In this document: in pieces, positions 1-12,216 of the stretch
How positions within the stretch are numbered: the stretch's first letter is position 1
Layout: the number at the start of each line of letters is the position of its first letter
Assembly (NCBI GenBank): GCA_951230915.1
Contig: OX579636.1
Location: 33,663,567 to 33,727,566 of the forward strand
Direction of reading: 5' to 3'
DNA from: Antitrichia curtipendula
Lineage: Eukaryota; Streptophyta; Bryopsida; Hypnales; Leucodontaceae
DNA: 64,000 nucleotides
Position numbers and translations under genes: made by a program
Notes under the pieces: generated by a model
Told to the model about the DNA's origin: nothing
The model's database searches: none
Seen by the model: only the letters and a program-made list of their open reading frames with translations

Positions 1-451
1 TGAAAATCAGAGGACAAGGAAATTTAGTTTATATTTCTTAGTATGACACACTTTCTTAAATTGAAAACTGCAAATACAGCCAAATCAGAACTTAAATTCA
101 CTTAACACACACCTTCCATTGTTACTATAATTTCTTTGTAAAATAAAAGATACTAAGAAACGTCAAAAAATTTGCCAACTTATTTCAAAACTAGAATATA
201 GTAGCAATCCAATTTCAATTGTTTTTTGTGTTAGAAAAATGTTAATTGAAAGGTGGGAAATTTGAATAAAGATAAGAACCACAATTTTATTAGTGGTCTA
301 TCAAATGAATTATTTTATGTGTTTAGAATACATGTAGAACCTTTCATGGTGCATAACTGTCACTTATGCATTTAGTAGGTGGGCCTAATTTCAAGCAGTT
401 TTACTTGAAAAGTAGTATAGTTAGAGTTGATAGTTGTTAGACATCTGTTAC
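1..451. other. AT-rich spacer, no gene seen
   Basis: No open frame of note, no splice-consistent coding segment and no repeat boundary was found here. The segment ends at the left end of a TIR element at 452. Confidence 0.6.
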
Positions 452-453
452 TA

Positions 454-863
454 AGGTAGGAGGCTCTGAAATGGAGTGGGCATTAAGAATGGACCCTATA
501 AATGGTTGTGAAATGGACATGAGTTGGTTTTGTAATTGACATGTATAGTCATTGAATGAATCAAGGAAATAAGTATTATCAATTGCAAGAGCCAACCATT
601 CGCTTTGCTTTCCCTATCTTTCTTCAGAATTGCAAGTGAACCGTTTACAGAAGACCTAGGGTCATAAATAGGGACCTATGACCCAACTTGTTTGAAAATT
701 CATAAGTAATTCAAAAATGCTTGAATAAATACAAAACCACTTGGGTTAGGTTCCTCATCTATTTCTCTTTGTCTGAAAAATGAGCTAAAATTATTCCCGT
801 CCAATGAAATACACAAAAAAGGCGGACCAGCCCTTAGATGTGCCATTTCAGAGCCTCCTACCT
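454..863 (+). mobile_element. TA-flanked MITE, family A copy 1
   Basis: The element carries a perfect 23-bp terminal inverted repeat when the flanking TA is counted. The left end is at 452-474 (begins TAAGGTAGGAGGCTCTG) and its exact complement is at 843-865. A TA dinucleotide lies at both borders (452-453, 864-865). The 410-bp interior has no ORF. It is recognisably similar to 20840-21230 and, in inverse orientation, to 51376-51789, sharing for example the 'aaaattcataagtaattcaa' block. The TA duplication fits a Tc1/mariner-type MITE, but the family is not one I can name. Confidence 0.8.
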
Positions 864-865
864 TA

Positions 866-1019
866 CACATCTCTAAATGTATAAACCTCTCTTAGTGCAT
901 AGTCCCGGCACCATGCACTAAGACATGTTCTACGCGTATATTCCTTGATTTACAACCAAAATTTGCATTTTTCCAAACATTGAATTCTACACCCAGAAAA
1001 TAAAAAGTCACAGTGCAGT
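866..1019. other. short spacer
   Basis: Nothing supported is seen. It links the family A MITE to the GC-rich island. Confidence 0.5.
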
Positions 1020-1512
1020 AGTTGACTGAAATTTCCCAACCCAATCAACATGGGTTTACCAAATTTTGCTGGTTCGGTCCCCCCCCCCTCCCCTTGGATG
1101 TCAGGGTTTTCCAACATCCGTCCGTCGAAATGGGGTCCGATTATCCACTTGGCATGCACCCGCCCGGGTTGTCCATGGCAGTCCCAGCGGAGGTTTGTTG
1201 TCAGGCAGGACCATGTTATCTCAATGTGGCTGCAGAGTGCTCCAGCCTGCTCTTCTCTTACACAGACAGTCTGATGGCAAGAATGGAGAACCATGATCGT
1301 GCTTCTGCCAACTCCATTTTTTCCTGTCGTATTGCTTGCAACGACCCAGTCACTCATCAAACAAAAGAACGTCCAACAATTCACTGTCGGGGAAGGCCCG
1401 TGGAAAATTTGCTCATGGAAATTCATGAACTCAACTCCGGGATGTGGAGAAAAAAATATCGGGGAAAATGGACTGGAGCGGGATGGAGGGGGTTGGGTGG
1501 GGCGGGGGGCGA
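1020..1512. other. GC-rich island with overlapping ORFs on both strands
   Basis: The composition jumps well above the AT-rich surroundings. Both strands stay open: plus 1022-1516 (164 codons) and minus 950-1531 (193 codons). Neither translation matches a family I recognise, and neither shows a clear domain, signal peptide or membrane span. High GC lowers the chance of stop codons, so a double-open region is expected by chance. A captured gene fragment inside a transposon nest is possible. I do not call a gene here. Confidence 0.3.
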
Positions 1513-1516
1513 TTAA

Positions 1517-1634
1517 ACCCGAGGTGCTCAAATTTTCCCTAGCTGAATGATGTTGAAATGTTTTGCAAAGTATGAATACTTCAATTAGTATTCATGAAGG
1601 AAATTCTATATAAAAAAAACCGAGCACTTGGGGG
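1517..1634. mobile_element. small TTAA-flanked inverted-repeat element (possible)
   Basis: TTAA occurs at 1513-1516 and 1635-1638. The inner ends are imperfect inverted repeats (ACCCGAGGTGCTC on the left; the complement of the right end reads CCCCCAAGTGCTC). The layout resembles the longer CCCCTAAAGG elements elsewhere in the window, but at 118 bp it has no shared interior. It may be a deleted relative or a coincidence. Confidence 0.35.
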
Positions 1635-1647
1635 TTAAAAAGACGAC

Positions 1648-1677
1648 ACCCCACCCCACCCACCCCACCCACCCCAA
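1648..1677. repeat. CCCCACC-type simple repeat
   Basis: A short C-rich tandem tract of CCCCAC/CCCACC units, directly readable. Confidence 0.8.
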
Positions 1678-1829
1678 ACTTAGAAAAGATCACACCCTAG
1701 ACAGTCATAACATTTAGTGAATTAGCCTTCATGCCCAGTGCCTTTCCTTCATGTTGACCCAGTTCATCACCTTGATCCTCTACCTCTCTAGTTAGCTACC
1801 AATGGGTGTGAACAATTCCACACCATCTA

Positions 1830-2102
1830 AGGTGGGTACACCCAAAACCGCCGCTTTTTGTTACTGAGCCTAGTTACTACTATTAGACTGGTCAAGTTTT
1901 CTTATATTCTTGTTGGCAAGTGAAAGGAGGTTCCAATGCACGAGAGAACGTGGCATTTGGACATTGTATGCAAAAGTTATTAAGGGTCAAAGTTTGTTTC
2001 TGAAAGCGCTCCATCCAAATAGGTACATAACTGATTTTGGAAATGTACACAACCTGTAGATGGCGCTTTAAGGTCAGGTGCCATTTGGGGGGGTGCCTAC
2101 CT
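1830..2102 (+). mobile_element. TA-flanked MITE, family D copy 1
   Basis: TA lies at 1828-1829 and 2103-2104. The ends are imperfect inverted repeats (AGGTGGGTACACCC; the complement of the right end begins AGGTAGGCACCCCC). A second copy of nearly the same length (271 vs 273 bp) lies at 29266-29536. It shares interior blocks such as 'ggcaagtgaaaggaggttcc' with small changes. There is no coding content. Confidence 0.75.
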
Positions 2103-2104
2103 TA

Positions 2105-2994
2105 TCTTAGAGCCAAAGCAGTGACCGAATGCATACTACTAAATGTTGGGGAAAGGTAATGAACCATTTTTTTATATTATAAAAAGAATGAAATTTGAAT
2201 GAATTCATTTTTTGAATTCTGATGTGGCAAGCTATAGCTAGCTAAGCCTATTGGATTGAGATGAACTTGGGTTCCATGAACCTCTACAGCTCAGCAAGTT
2301 ACTCCGTCATAAGGTAGTGCACATGACCTGTTTCTGATGACTGAGTTGGACCAACCGACCAAAAGTTTGGTTCCCCTTTTCTCAAGTCTCTCGCTTACAT
2401 TCCTCTCCAAAACGGTTGCGTTTTTTTTCTGAATTTTGGAGTAAACTAACCTATTGAGCCTGTTGTGAGCTTGTGGGCTTCATTGTCCACACCTACCTTA
2501 CGTTAAGTTAGGGCTTGGATACATGGATGACCGATCATCCCGCCAAATTTTTTTTCCCCTCCTTCTCCTGTACTGAGTGGCACTGTACAACTTTGGAGAT
2601 TCTTTTGCCTATGCTCTGTACCATTGTCCCTGTATATGTGACATGTGTGAATGCAACCACCTTGCAAGCTATGATGGAGGGGAAGGAGGGCGGGCGGGCG
2701 AGAACGCAAGAACGCGAGAAGTAGTGAACTAGTGAACTAGTGACTAGTGAGAGGAGAGTCAGGAGCCCCCCGTCAGTTATGACAGATCTGAGGAGCACCA
2801 GTCACAGTGCCCGGATGGACCAGACCTGGGCTCACTAGGAGGACAGGAAAATTCGAGGGACCGGGTCTCAGCCATTTGTAAGGTAAATCAAGCAGGGGAC
2901 AACTAAGTTAATTGCAACCCATTGTAAATCTAACTACCGGTAGTGTGCCCTTTTAACTCATTAAAAAAATTTGAATTTCAGTATGTATACTTTT
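2105..2994. other. spacer with simple repeats, no gene seen
   Basis: This holds a GGGC run near 2690-2700 and a tandem AGTGAACT/AGTGACT stretch at about 2722-2752. Short ORFs at 2503-2798 overlap on both strands and resemble nothing known. Confidence 0.5.
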
Positions 2995-3093
2995 TATAGT
3001 GCGGGATATCCATATTATAGGTACCTATATTGTAGGCTCAATGTTCACAAGCTCGCATTCTTGGGCTCACACATTAGCACCGTTGGTTAGAGT
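2995..3093. mobile_element. fragment of Mutator-like family C (one end)
   Basis: The sequence ends in a block whose complement reads CCAACGGTGCTAATGTGTG. It is preceded by 'tataggtacctatattgtag' and 'ttcacaagctcgcattcttg'. The same order of blocks occurs at 22720-22800, and related ends occur at 21363 and 21734. Only one end is found here, so this is a truncated copy. Confidence 0.55.
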
Positions 3094-4110
3094 AGGCTCA
3101 TAAGCTCAGTTTTATTAAGGGTATTAAGAGGGTGTACATTTCAAGGACCAAGGACAATATGTATACATGTAAGGGTCCCTTTTGCAGCAGGGTCTCGATT
3201 AGGTGTTCGTCGTTCCCGTCGTTCCCGTCGTTCCAGTCGTCCCTTTCCCCCTTCTCCAGCTTTGGGTTCCTTGGTCTTTTGCAGTCACTCAAGTGGGGAG
3301 TGCGGTAGACGCGATCATTCCCTGATCCTGGCAGCCACAAAGTTAGAAAATTTGTGTAAGAAGGGGAGTCATGAGATGAGATACTTAGATCAGTGAGGAC
3401 TGATTCCATATGATAACCAAGCCTGAGTGGGAATGAGCACCTGAAATGGGGTGTACTGAACTTGGCAGCTAGCGAGAACTTACTGCCTCAAAGATTCGTA
3501 GCCCATGTAATTCAGCGCCAGCCAGGGGCCCTGACTAAATGAGCATAATAATTCACTGCTGCTAGCTTAAAAAACGTTCAGTTACTGAAGCATTCTGTGA
3601 CACAGGGACACAAGTGCCACCTGGCACAGGGCTATTCATTCAAGCAAAATCCACACTGTTCTTAACTTACATTTTGTGTAGAGCAGCCGACCCATTTCCA
3701 GCCACTTAAAGAAATTACAAGTATCTGGAGCGTGGGTTTTTGGAGTGGGGAAATTTTTCCGTGCACTGAAATAGAGTTTGGAAGGATTCCATAATTTTAT
3801 TCCTCAAAACATGATTACTATGAATTTTTTGGTTCAAGATTTTGTTTGATCCATATTGGTCTTATAGGTCTTCATATTTTCAACCAAGGGCTAGTTGCAA
3901 TATTGAGAGTCAATTAGCCAACCATAATGCACCAAATTGCACCAGGAGTTGCACCATAACTATCACTATTCATCTCTGCATTCACGAAAAGAGAGCAATC
4001 TACACTGTGGACATGATGTGGGTGTTGTGGTGTGGGCGGCAAAAATGAGTTGCCATCTTCTATGTAATAATAAACAATATTGTATGTGATATGTCCACTA
4101 AATTAATGTG
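3094..4110. other. spacer with a CGTTCC minisatellite, no gene seen
   Basis: Positions 3205-3245 repeat a 9-bp GTCGTTCCC-type unit about four times. A 103-codon minus-strand ORF crosses this repeat and is not convincing as a gene. The rest shows no gene signature. Confidence 0.5.
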
Positions 4111-4437
4111 AGGTAGGAGGTTCATAAAGCGCCCATTTAAGAGTTGAAACTGAATTTAGGGAGGTCAAACTTCATAAAATATTTTTTGGTAAGTTTTCTT
4201 TGAAAGGAAAATAGAATTGGCATTTAACCCAAGTTGTTATATATATTTTTGGAGCTTTGTGGAATTAGTTATGAAAATTTGAAGTTGAAATGGCATAGGG
4301 CTCAAAAATTGCCCACCCCCTCAAAGATACACTATTTGTACATTGATGGCACAACACAAATGTACACATGTACAAATAGTGTACATTTGAAGAGGTGGGC
4401 GGTTTTAGAGCGTGAGCGCTTTAAGAACCTCCTTCCT
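4111..4437 (+). mobile_element. TA-flanked MITE, family B copy 1
   Basis: The left end is AGGTAGGAGGTTCATAAAGC and the right end is its imperfect complement, followed by TA at 4438-4439. The left TA has become TG. The centre (about 4329-4392) is itself a strong hairpin made of ACACTATTTGTACATT and its complement. The same element, broken by an insertion, lies at 21345-22055. Confidence 0.75.
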
Positions 4438-5569
4438 TAGACTATGCTAGTCGGTATGGTAGTGTCATCAATGCAAAACAAAAAACATTGAAGGAAGTCT
4501 CACCAATTGGGAATTACCCAAGCAATGCCCATCAACAATTCAACACTAAAAGCATCTCCTACCCACCGCTAAAACAACCTTGCCAATGGATTTGGACAAT
4601 GGTTGATATGGCCGGGTGAAATTCAACCTCTAACAGCATTGTAGCTGCATTTGTATGTAGAGATGTGGGGCTTGTAGATTCATCCTCTACCCTAGCAGAA
4701 TTTGAGTTTGTACATGACACCTTCACAAACCCTTGTCATCATCGAATTAATTACATATTTTGACAAGTAAAATGTCAATGTGGTGACAAGAATGCCAATG
4801 TGGAAGTTTCAGTTACAATTGTGAATCAAGATGTAAGTGAATCACCATTTGCAATGAAATCCTATTTCATTTGTGTTCAAAAAAATGAGGTAAGTGTTGT
4901 GAAAGAGGATGATTTTGTGAATGAAGAGATAAGTATTGTAGAAGATATAGTGCATTGTTGTGAAGTATGTAGTTGGTCTGGTAAAGCATGAGGTTTCTAG
5001 TTGTAGTAGATATTTGTGAACACCGCTAGAACTTGGCAAATCTTTCACTTGCATCCCTAATCTTGGAGCTCAACCCTTGATACTTGTAAGATACAATAGT
5101 ATGTGTGGAACCCTCTCAAGTTTGACTATTACACCCTCTCGAGTTCTAAGTATAATTCTCACAAAAATACAAAATGTAAAAGTTATTCCCAATAAAACAC
5201 AAACACAATACTTTGTGATAAATAAATTTCTTTCCAAAAAGATAAGATGTCCAAATGAAAGAAGCTAAGTTTTTGAAGTATCTTTAGAAAGGACTCATGG
5301 CTACAAACAATATGAGACAAATGCCCTATCTAATCCTATCAACAAGTTAAACATTCCCAACTTTCTATCATCCAACAAGCCTAACCACCTTTCTATTTGG
5401 AACCAACATAGATGTAATAAGATGCCTATCTTTTTTCCTAGTAAACGGTCCACATTACCCACCCCACCCCCCCCCCCCTTATAAACCTACACATCCTTTG
5501 GTATGTGCTTATTTAACAAGGAAAATGATGTTGGCCTATAGGAAAAACAAATTAAAAAAATACATGAGA
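4438..5569. other. AT-rich spacer, no gene seen
   Basis: A C12 run lies at 5467-5478. Short ORFs around 4800-5268 have no recognisable features. Nothing else is supported. Confidence 0.5.
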
Positions 5570-6065
5570 ATTTCATTTAAATTTTTTTTTTGAGTAGAAG
5601 TATTAGGTACAAGATAGAAAGAATAAAGAATACGTATATAGATCTAAGATAGAATTAAAACATGCTAGTCCCAATAGTGAGATCATTCTAATTAGCAAAT
5701 GTCGCCTTTTAGTATTCTCTTTTTTGGCAAAATGTGAAAATTCAAATCCAGTAAGTTAATTTTATTAAAAGATGCTCTAATTGTCTACAAAACAAAATGC
5801 TCTATAACTTCCTCATTAGTTATGCAAATGGAATAAAATCTTTCCATATAGAAAAATTATAATCCATTACCCAAAAAATTGGAAATTTTATTTCAATTTT
5901 TTGTGGTTTAATTGAGCATAACTTTTGTTCCTAGGTACTAATGGAAAAAAAGAGTTGTATCTCTAAAAGACAATCTGTTGATTTATCTTAAAATAATTCC
6001 AAAAATTGAGATCATATAAATCTACCCAAACTTTCAACTCATAGTAAAATCTACCCTTAAGACAT
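5570..6065 (+). mobile_element. decayed internal fragment of the TTAA/CCCCTAAAGG family
   Basis: Blocks here (the region with 'cccaatagtgagatcattct' and 'gatgctctaattgtctacaa') are close to the distal half of the element at 16236-17053, in the same order. Neither terminus is present. It ends near 6060, about 250 bp before the CACTA element, so it appears to be a truncated relic. Confidence 0.5.
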
Positions 6066-6364
6066 TGGAAATTAATTGGAACAAGGATTTTTGTAAAGAA
6101 GAAAATATGCTCCAAATTGGTAGATTATTTTTGCTGTTATTTTGTATTCACACCCTCATAACATTCTTAAAGTTTAAAGACAAATAACCTTTCCTTTCCT
6201 TGAATTAAGGTTCCTTTCATTATAGAAAAATTTAAAAGCAAGCTTGTCAAAGAATAGTGGATCAATATATAATCTGGACAACTAGTCATCATAAATTCTA
6301 AAACGTAAATACTAAAATTCACTACAACAACCCTGCATTTTATGACTACAAAAATATGACTAGG

Positions 6365-6990
6365 GATGACTGGTGACTGCTCGCAGTCATATTTTGGAAA
6401 GCTAACATTTTGGGAAAAAATATGACTGCAAATATGATTTCTAGTCATATTTTGGCCTTGTACTTCATGGGCATATAGTGTACGTCCATTGAGAACGGCT
6501 AAGTACTTTATAGGGAACAATAGGGAACATATTTAGGAAACGTCTAGTCATATTACGTAGTTATATTTTTGTGTCAATCATATTTTATAGTCATATATTT
6601 TTGGTAGTGACATTTTTTTGTTTTTGGGTAGCCCAAGGAAAATTTGGGCGGAGAACATGTTTGAAGAGCACCTAGTCATATTTTTGCTTGAGTCATATTT
6701 TGTAGTTATATTTTTTGGGGAGTCATGTTTTGTAGTCACATTTTTTTTTATTGTCATTTTCTTTTTTCTTTTTGAGCAAGGAACATGTTTGAAGAGCAAC
6801 CACTCATATTTTTGCTTGAGTCATATTTTTGGGGGAGTCATATTTTGTAGTCACATTTTTTTAATAGTCATTTTATCTCCTTTGGGGGCAACCGATGGAA
6901 AATTTGGACATGGAACATATTTGGAGAGCACCTAGTCATATTTTTGCTTTAGTCATATTTGGGGGGGGAGTCTTTTTTTTTTTTTTTTTT
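6365..6990. repeat. left subterminal motif array of the CACTA element
   Basis: About a dozen copies of AGTCATATTTT (variants TAGTCATATT, GAGTCATATT, CTAGTCATAT) lie in mostly one orientation, spaced 20-60 bp apart. Longer repeat blocks around 6610-6960 recur two to three times, including 'tggaaaatttggac'-type and 'gaacatgtttgaagagca' segments. Confidence 0.8.
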
Positions 6991-7009
6991 GGATAGTCCA
7001 AGGAAAAGG

Positions 7010-8191
7010 GGGTCAATCTAAGATGACCTTCTAGTATTTTGGGTTGTAGATCTCATTCCTTAGGGTGTAGGCATAGCTTTATTTCATGCCTATTAAAAAT
7101 TTGTTGTTGTTGTTGTATGTTGTGCCTATTATAGAATTTGTGTTCAAATATTTGGAGTGGCATATGTTTATATTTTAATTAATAAATTTAAATTTCTCAT
7201 AGGGGTTACAAAGGAAGTAGAGAAAAGTGAAACAATTAACAACATGAAACAATAGATGGATTCATTCCCAGCCCATCTTGTTGGAAAGGATAGGAAAAGG
7301 ATCTCAAAATGCATATTAAATATGTTTTGGTTCTTTATGGCGGATTTTTTTCAAGTTGAAATATATATTTGGTGACAAAGATAGTCCTATAAAATATTGG
7401 TTCAAATATAGAGATTGTTGATTTCTTTAATGAGAGAGAAGGAATATTGTTTAACAAATACCTTAAGTCATGAGGACATGAATCCACATCTAGTTTGTAC
7501 ACTAACAGATTGGTTGCACTAGCAGATTAACTAATTATGTTGATTGATTGTGGTGGCTTATACAAATTAAAAGCTAATTAAATTGGTTGATACAAAGTGA
7601 AATCTAATGCAATTAACTAGTGATGTAAATTAAAGATTGTAGGGTTTAGAAAAAATACTTGAAGCTTGAATAAAATCTAATTTAAGGAGAGAAAAAAGAG
7701 TGTAAGGATAATCCATACTTGATTATTCATAAAGCAAGAGCAAGTGAGGAATGCCATTTATATTCAAAGTCTAAAAGTTTGAAGTATAAGTATAAGTTCC
7801 AAGTTGCTACTTAAAGCTTTGGACTATTGGGCATAGTTAAGAGACTAAGTTGACCCCCTTATAGAGTTTTGACTTTGTATTAAAAAAATATTGTTGATTG
7901 TAATATGCATGGTTGACCAAAAAAAAATTTAAGATCTTCAATAGATACTTATTTAGCACTTATGAGGATTATGTCATTACAATTGTTTGACTTCTAGAAT
8001 TAAAAAAAATTAATCAGTAGTAATTGAAATCAAAGATTGCAATTCTAAAATAATCTAAAAAAGAGGAAAAAATAAATATATATAATTTTTTTTTGGAAAA
8101 AGTCAAGAGAGAGAAGTAGAAAGAAATATGTTGAAAGAAAACAAATTTGATCATAGATAGAATTTATACACCTTATTGTAAAAGTCGTTAT
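7010..8191. other. AT-rich interior of the CACTA element
   Basis: No ORF, inverted repeat or known domain is visible. It ends at the TTAA of the nested element. Confidence 0.5.
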
Positions 8192-8195
8192 TTAA

Positions 8196-10055
8196 CCCCT
8201 AAAGGATCAAAGTCATCAAACACCGTTTTTTGATAACATAGCGATGTTAGGCAGCTCACTACAACCGGAACTCTTTTCTTTTTTTCTTTGAAATTTTCAC
8301 ACAAAATGTGCCCAAGGAGTAGCTTTAAGGCCCAATAATTTTCATAACTATTGACTATGTGGTTAAAAAGTTATTGCATGATATGTCGTTTTCATTGGGC
8401 AGCGGGCAGCCTGGGCAGTTGAAAAAACTTCTTTAAAAATCACTTAACCCCTAAGCGTCGGAGACTATGTTTTCACCAAAAACAGTCCAAAATTGCCATT
8501 TCTGATACAAGCACCAAATTTTAGATTAAAAAAACATTTCTGGACCAAGTAACCGTAGGATCTTGTAGTAAACTAGTTTGGAAATATGTGGAAAAAATTT
8601 CAGAATTTTTCACCGTGTAGATTGCAAGATTTTAACGTTTGAAGTGACAAAACTCATTTTTTTAGCCCTGTAAAAATACGGGCAGCTGCACTTCACAAGG
8701 TCACATTTGTATGAAAAAATCTCTAAAATGATTGTGCTTCTTTGGATTCATTCTTCAAGGCAAGTTGGCTACATGCTTAAAAACTTTTAGATCATTTGGA
8801 ATTGTACAACATATAGAAAAAGTATAGCAAGTAGAAAGAAGTAGAGAATGATTCAAAACACTAAATTGTTAAGAATTTAATTATAAAATTGAAAAATTTT
8901 AATCCCAATAGTGGTAATATAGTAATAAACAATTTACATTATATACTTCTTCTTTTTTTCAAAAAATATTAAAAATTGAGTTAAATTAAGGACTCCAAAG
9001 TTTATTTTTGAGTAGGGAATCCATAACTACCCGCAAACTAGAGCACCTCATAACTTTCAACTCATAAATCAAAATGGAATGATTCAAAGCTTTCCAAGTA
9101 TATATAAATCTAAGGAGCCAATTTCAAATTTTTATTTTTGAAAAAAGTTTTCTTTTAGATTTTTTAGATTTTTTTTTGGGCTGCCCGTCAAGCATTGAAA
9201 ATTACAGATCATGCAATAACTTTTGAACAATGAAGTAAAAAGTTATGAAAATTGTTGGGCCTTAAAGATAAACCTTGTCCCCATATTTTGTGAAAATTTC
9301 AGCAAAAATAAATAAAAACTCTATACGCAATGAGCTGCCCAAAATCGCTATGTTGCCAAAAAAAGGCAGTTTGGACCTTTAGGGGTTAAAAAATAAATTA
9401 AAATATGAAATTGGTTCTTTAGATTTATATATACATGAAAAGCTTTGAATCATTCCATTTTGATTAATGAAATGAAAGTTATGAAGAATTTTATTTTGAG
9501 GGTAGTTATGGAATCTCTATTCTAAAATAAACTTTGAAGTCCTTTATTTAACTCAATTTTCAATATATTTGAAAAAAAATAAAAACATTGGGTGTAGATT
9601 TTTATTACAACATTGCAACCGTTGGAATTGTCATTTTTCAATTTCATATTTCAATTCTTAACAGTTTAGTGTTTTGATTATTCTCTACCACTTTCTACTT
9701 ACTATTTTTTTCTTATGTCTTTTACAATTCCAAATAATTTGAAAACTTTCAAGCATGTAGACAACTTGCTTTGAAGAATGAATCCAAAGAAGTACCACCA
9801 TTTTGGACATTTTTTCATACAAATGTGACCTTGTAAAGTACAGTTGCCCGGATTTTTGTCAATTCAAACACTATTATCTTGCAATCCACACAATGAAAAT
9901 TTCTGAATTTTTTTTCACAACTTCTCAAACTAGTTTAATACAAGATACTACAGTTACATTTTTCCAAGTTTTTTTTTTCTAAAATTTGGTACTTGTATTA
10001 GAAATAGTAGTTTGGGAGCGATTTTGGTGAAAACATAATCTCTGACCTTTAGGGG
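8196..10055 (-). mobile_element. TTAA-flanked element, outer copy, interrupted
   Basis: TTAA at 8192-8195 and 10056-10059 borders inverted ends of the form CCCCTAAAGG. The element is in minus orientation. Its terminus with ATGTTTTCACC inside lies at the 10055 end, and the terminus with AACATAGCGATGTT lies at 8196. A plus-oriented copy of the same family sits inside at 8448-9385. Removing that copy and one TTAA leaves about 918 bp, which matches the full-length copies at 8448-9385 (938 bp) and 22894-23817 (924 bp). It has no coding capacity. TTAA target sites with CCC/GGG ends are a hallmark of piggyBac-type transposons; assignment here is by boundary only. Confidence 0.8.
8448..9385 (+). mobile_element. 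TTAA-flanked element, inner copy, full length
   Basis: TTAA lies at 8444-8447 and 9386-9389. The ends are CCCCTAAGCG and CTTTAGGGG. At 938 bp, it shares a core with other family members: CCGTAGGATCTTGTAG, then 'gtgtagattgcaagat', then 'cttcacaaggtcac'. It inserted into a TTAA of the outer copy, so the family has transposed after the outer copy arrived. There is no ORF of note. Confidence 0.85.
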
Positions 10056-10640
10056 TTAAATTGTATACAAAGATACAAAAAATGCAACAAAAACGAATCA
10101 AGGTAGGCCTTATGATACAACCATAATATGCATGTTGAAAAATAGGGATGAGGTGGAAATGGATTTTGAGGCATGTCCTTGAATTTGGCACTTTGTTATT
10201 TTTGGGTAGAAACCATAATTATATTAGAAATTAGAAGTTTAACTCAAACTTAAGAATTTATTAAAACCCAACTTTGAATTCAAAATCATTTAGGTAATTT
10301 TTAAAGGTTTTCAAGAATATATCACACTTTTAAAAATGGATTAAAAAATAAGAAAAATAGGTAATGATGAAATTGGACAATCAAGAGCATTAATTTTGAA
10401 TTAAAAACATCAAAATTCATCTAATTCAAGCTAGAGAGGGACCTTACATTTAGATGACATTTACAATGCAATCTTGAAAGCAAAAGTTAATTGAGACTTA
10501 TAGGCTAGAAGAAAATGTTAAATAAAGTCTTGAAAAAAAAATAAGAGATAGACCTTTATCCATCCATAATTTTTGCTAAAAATATCCCACTTTAAAGATT
10601 TTATTATTTTTAAATAGGCATGCAACACTCTACAATTTAA

Positions 10641-11457
10641 CCCCTAACTGCCTGGGCGACCATATATGGTCGACCTGAAATTTCAGGCTCATTTTGCAGT
10701 GGGCAGTTAAAAACGTTTGACCGTTTTAAAAATTTTTACGGGCAGTTTTGAGGGTTAACTATTGAAAACTTTCATTTTTCATTGAAAAAGGTTAATATTT
10801 GATATTCTAGAGGTCCTCAACTACATATATGTACCATTAGTGAAGAGTAAAGCTCTGCCAATTTTACTTCATTTCTCGGTTTTGAACAAAGCTCATCAAT
10901 TTCACTTGATTTGAGATCTAAAAAATTGTACATATTCATTTGCTTTGAAAATGGTCCCAATGGAAAGAGTAAAGTATTTTTGTGATTTTCACCGTTTGAA
11001 AATTTAAACATGCAAGTATTGATTTTGAGTTTTTTGCAATTTCCACTTATCAAACAAAATTGCATTCCAACAATTACAAGGTCAACTGTATAATGAGTTT
11101 TAATAGCTTTTCATGTGAAATTAAGTTTTTTGAAAGTGCATTTTAGTGTACTAACACTATTTGTAGTTGTTCATGTCACCTCCCATCCCAAAAAACTTTT
11201 ATATGCAAATTTCAGCAACATAGTGGAGAGGGACATCACACTAAAAGTAGAATGCATACTTTTATTTTGTTATAATCTTACAACTCCTATTGAATTTTAT
11301 ACTCAAAAATTGGTATACATACTAACAAGCAAGCTCTAGAAACATCTATGTGGTCAGATTTCGAAAAGAATAAATTTTGCTTCATGGGGGATAACTACTC
11401 TCCTGTGCTCTTTTTTCATAGGAAAAACACCCTTGGAAAGGCTTAGGCACTTAGGGG
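10641..11457. mobile_element. TTAA-flanked element, divergent subfamily
   Basis: TTAA lies at 10637-10640 and 11458-11461. The ends CCCCTAACTGCCT and (complement of the right end) CCCCTAAGTGCCT are clear inverted repeats. The interior differs from the common subfamily and lacks the CCGTAGGATCTTG core. A near-palindrome (GACCATATATGGTC) lies just inside the left end. At 817 bp it has only two short ORFs of unknown meaning. Confidence 0.75.
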
Positions 11458-11461
11458 TTAA

Positions 11462-12216
11462 GCTATCAAAAATTTGAAATTTTGAATTTGGATTTGGAAG
11501 TCTAGAGCTTTGGCTTGGATTGGCCAAAACCATCCAAAAGCACCTCTAATTTCTATAGTTTTTGTCAGTTTTAATTAAGATGTGAACCACTTATGGTTCA
11601 TCATTAGAAAAAATTTGTTCAATGATTAGAATGCCAATTGAATAATACTTAAATATCCAACTTAAAACTTAGCTCAACAATAAAGAACATGGTTGTGCAT
11701 GCTTTATTTCAAGGATATAGTAAAAACACTCACACATGTTATGTATTGAAGTTTGTTTATTTATTAGGAAGGTTCACAACAATGTCATACAAGCCACATT
11801 TTAGAAGGTCTCTGTAGGCCTATACGAGTCACAAAATTATTCATATGAAGATTGAGGCTCACTGTAGGCATGCGCATGCTTGTATTGCAATTAAAAAGAT
11901 GGTTGTTTGGATGTTCTTACAAGGATATACTTAGACTATAAAAGCATAATCCCTTGTTTTACTTCAAAGATGCATTTAAATAGCACCTCTATAAATACTT
12001 TCACTCCCACACTTTTTGCACACCTTTTTTTCTATAATTGTAGGTGCTTAAGACCTTGCAATTTTTCTTTAAGCATTTTGTGGAGTTGTAGTGTCAACAT
12101 GTATTCCCTTTGGATCAAATTTGATTATTATAATAACTTAGTTTCTTAATATAGTCATATTTGGTCAGTTGTGTGACTATGTCAAGTTACATGACTAGAA
12201 GAAGTCATGCGCATGA
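11462..12216. other. AT-rich interior of the CACTA element
   Basis: No supported gene. An 80-codon ORF at 11907-12149 has no recognisable feature. Confidence 0.4.

Noticed and set aside
8192..9389. PIF/Harbinger origin (3-bp TAA/TTA duplication) for the CCCCTAAAGG elements
   Set aside because: Both borders read as the palindrome TTAA, with the outer bases kept across most copies. A direct 3-bp repeat would not give TTA on the left and TAA on the right.
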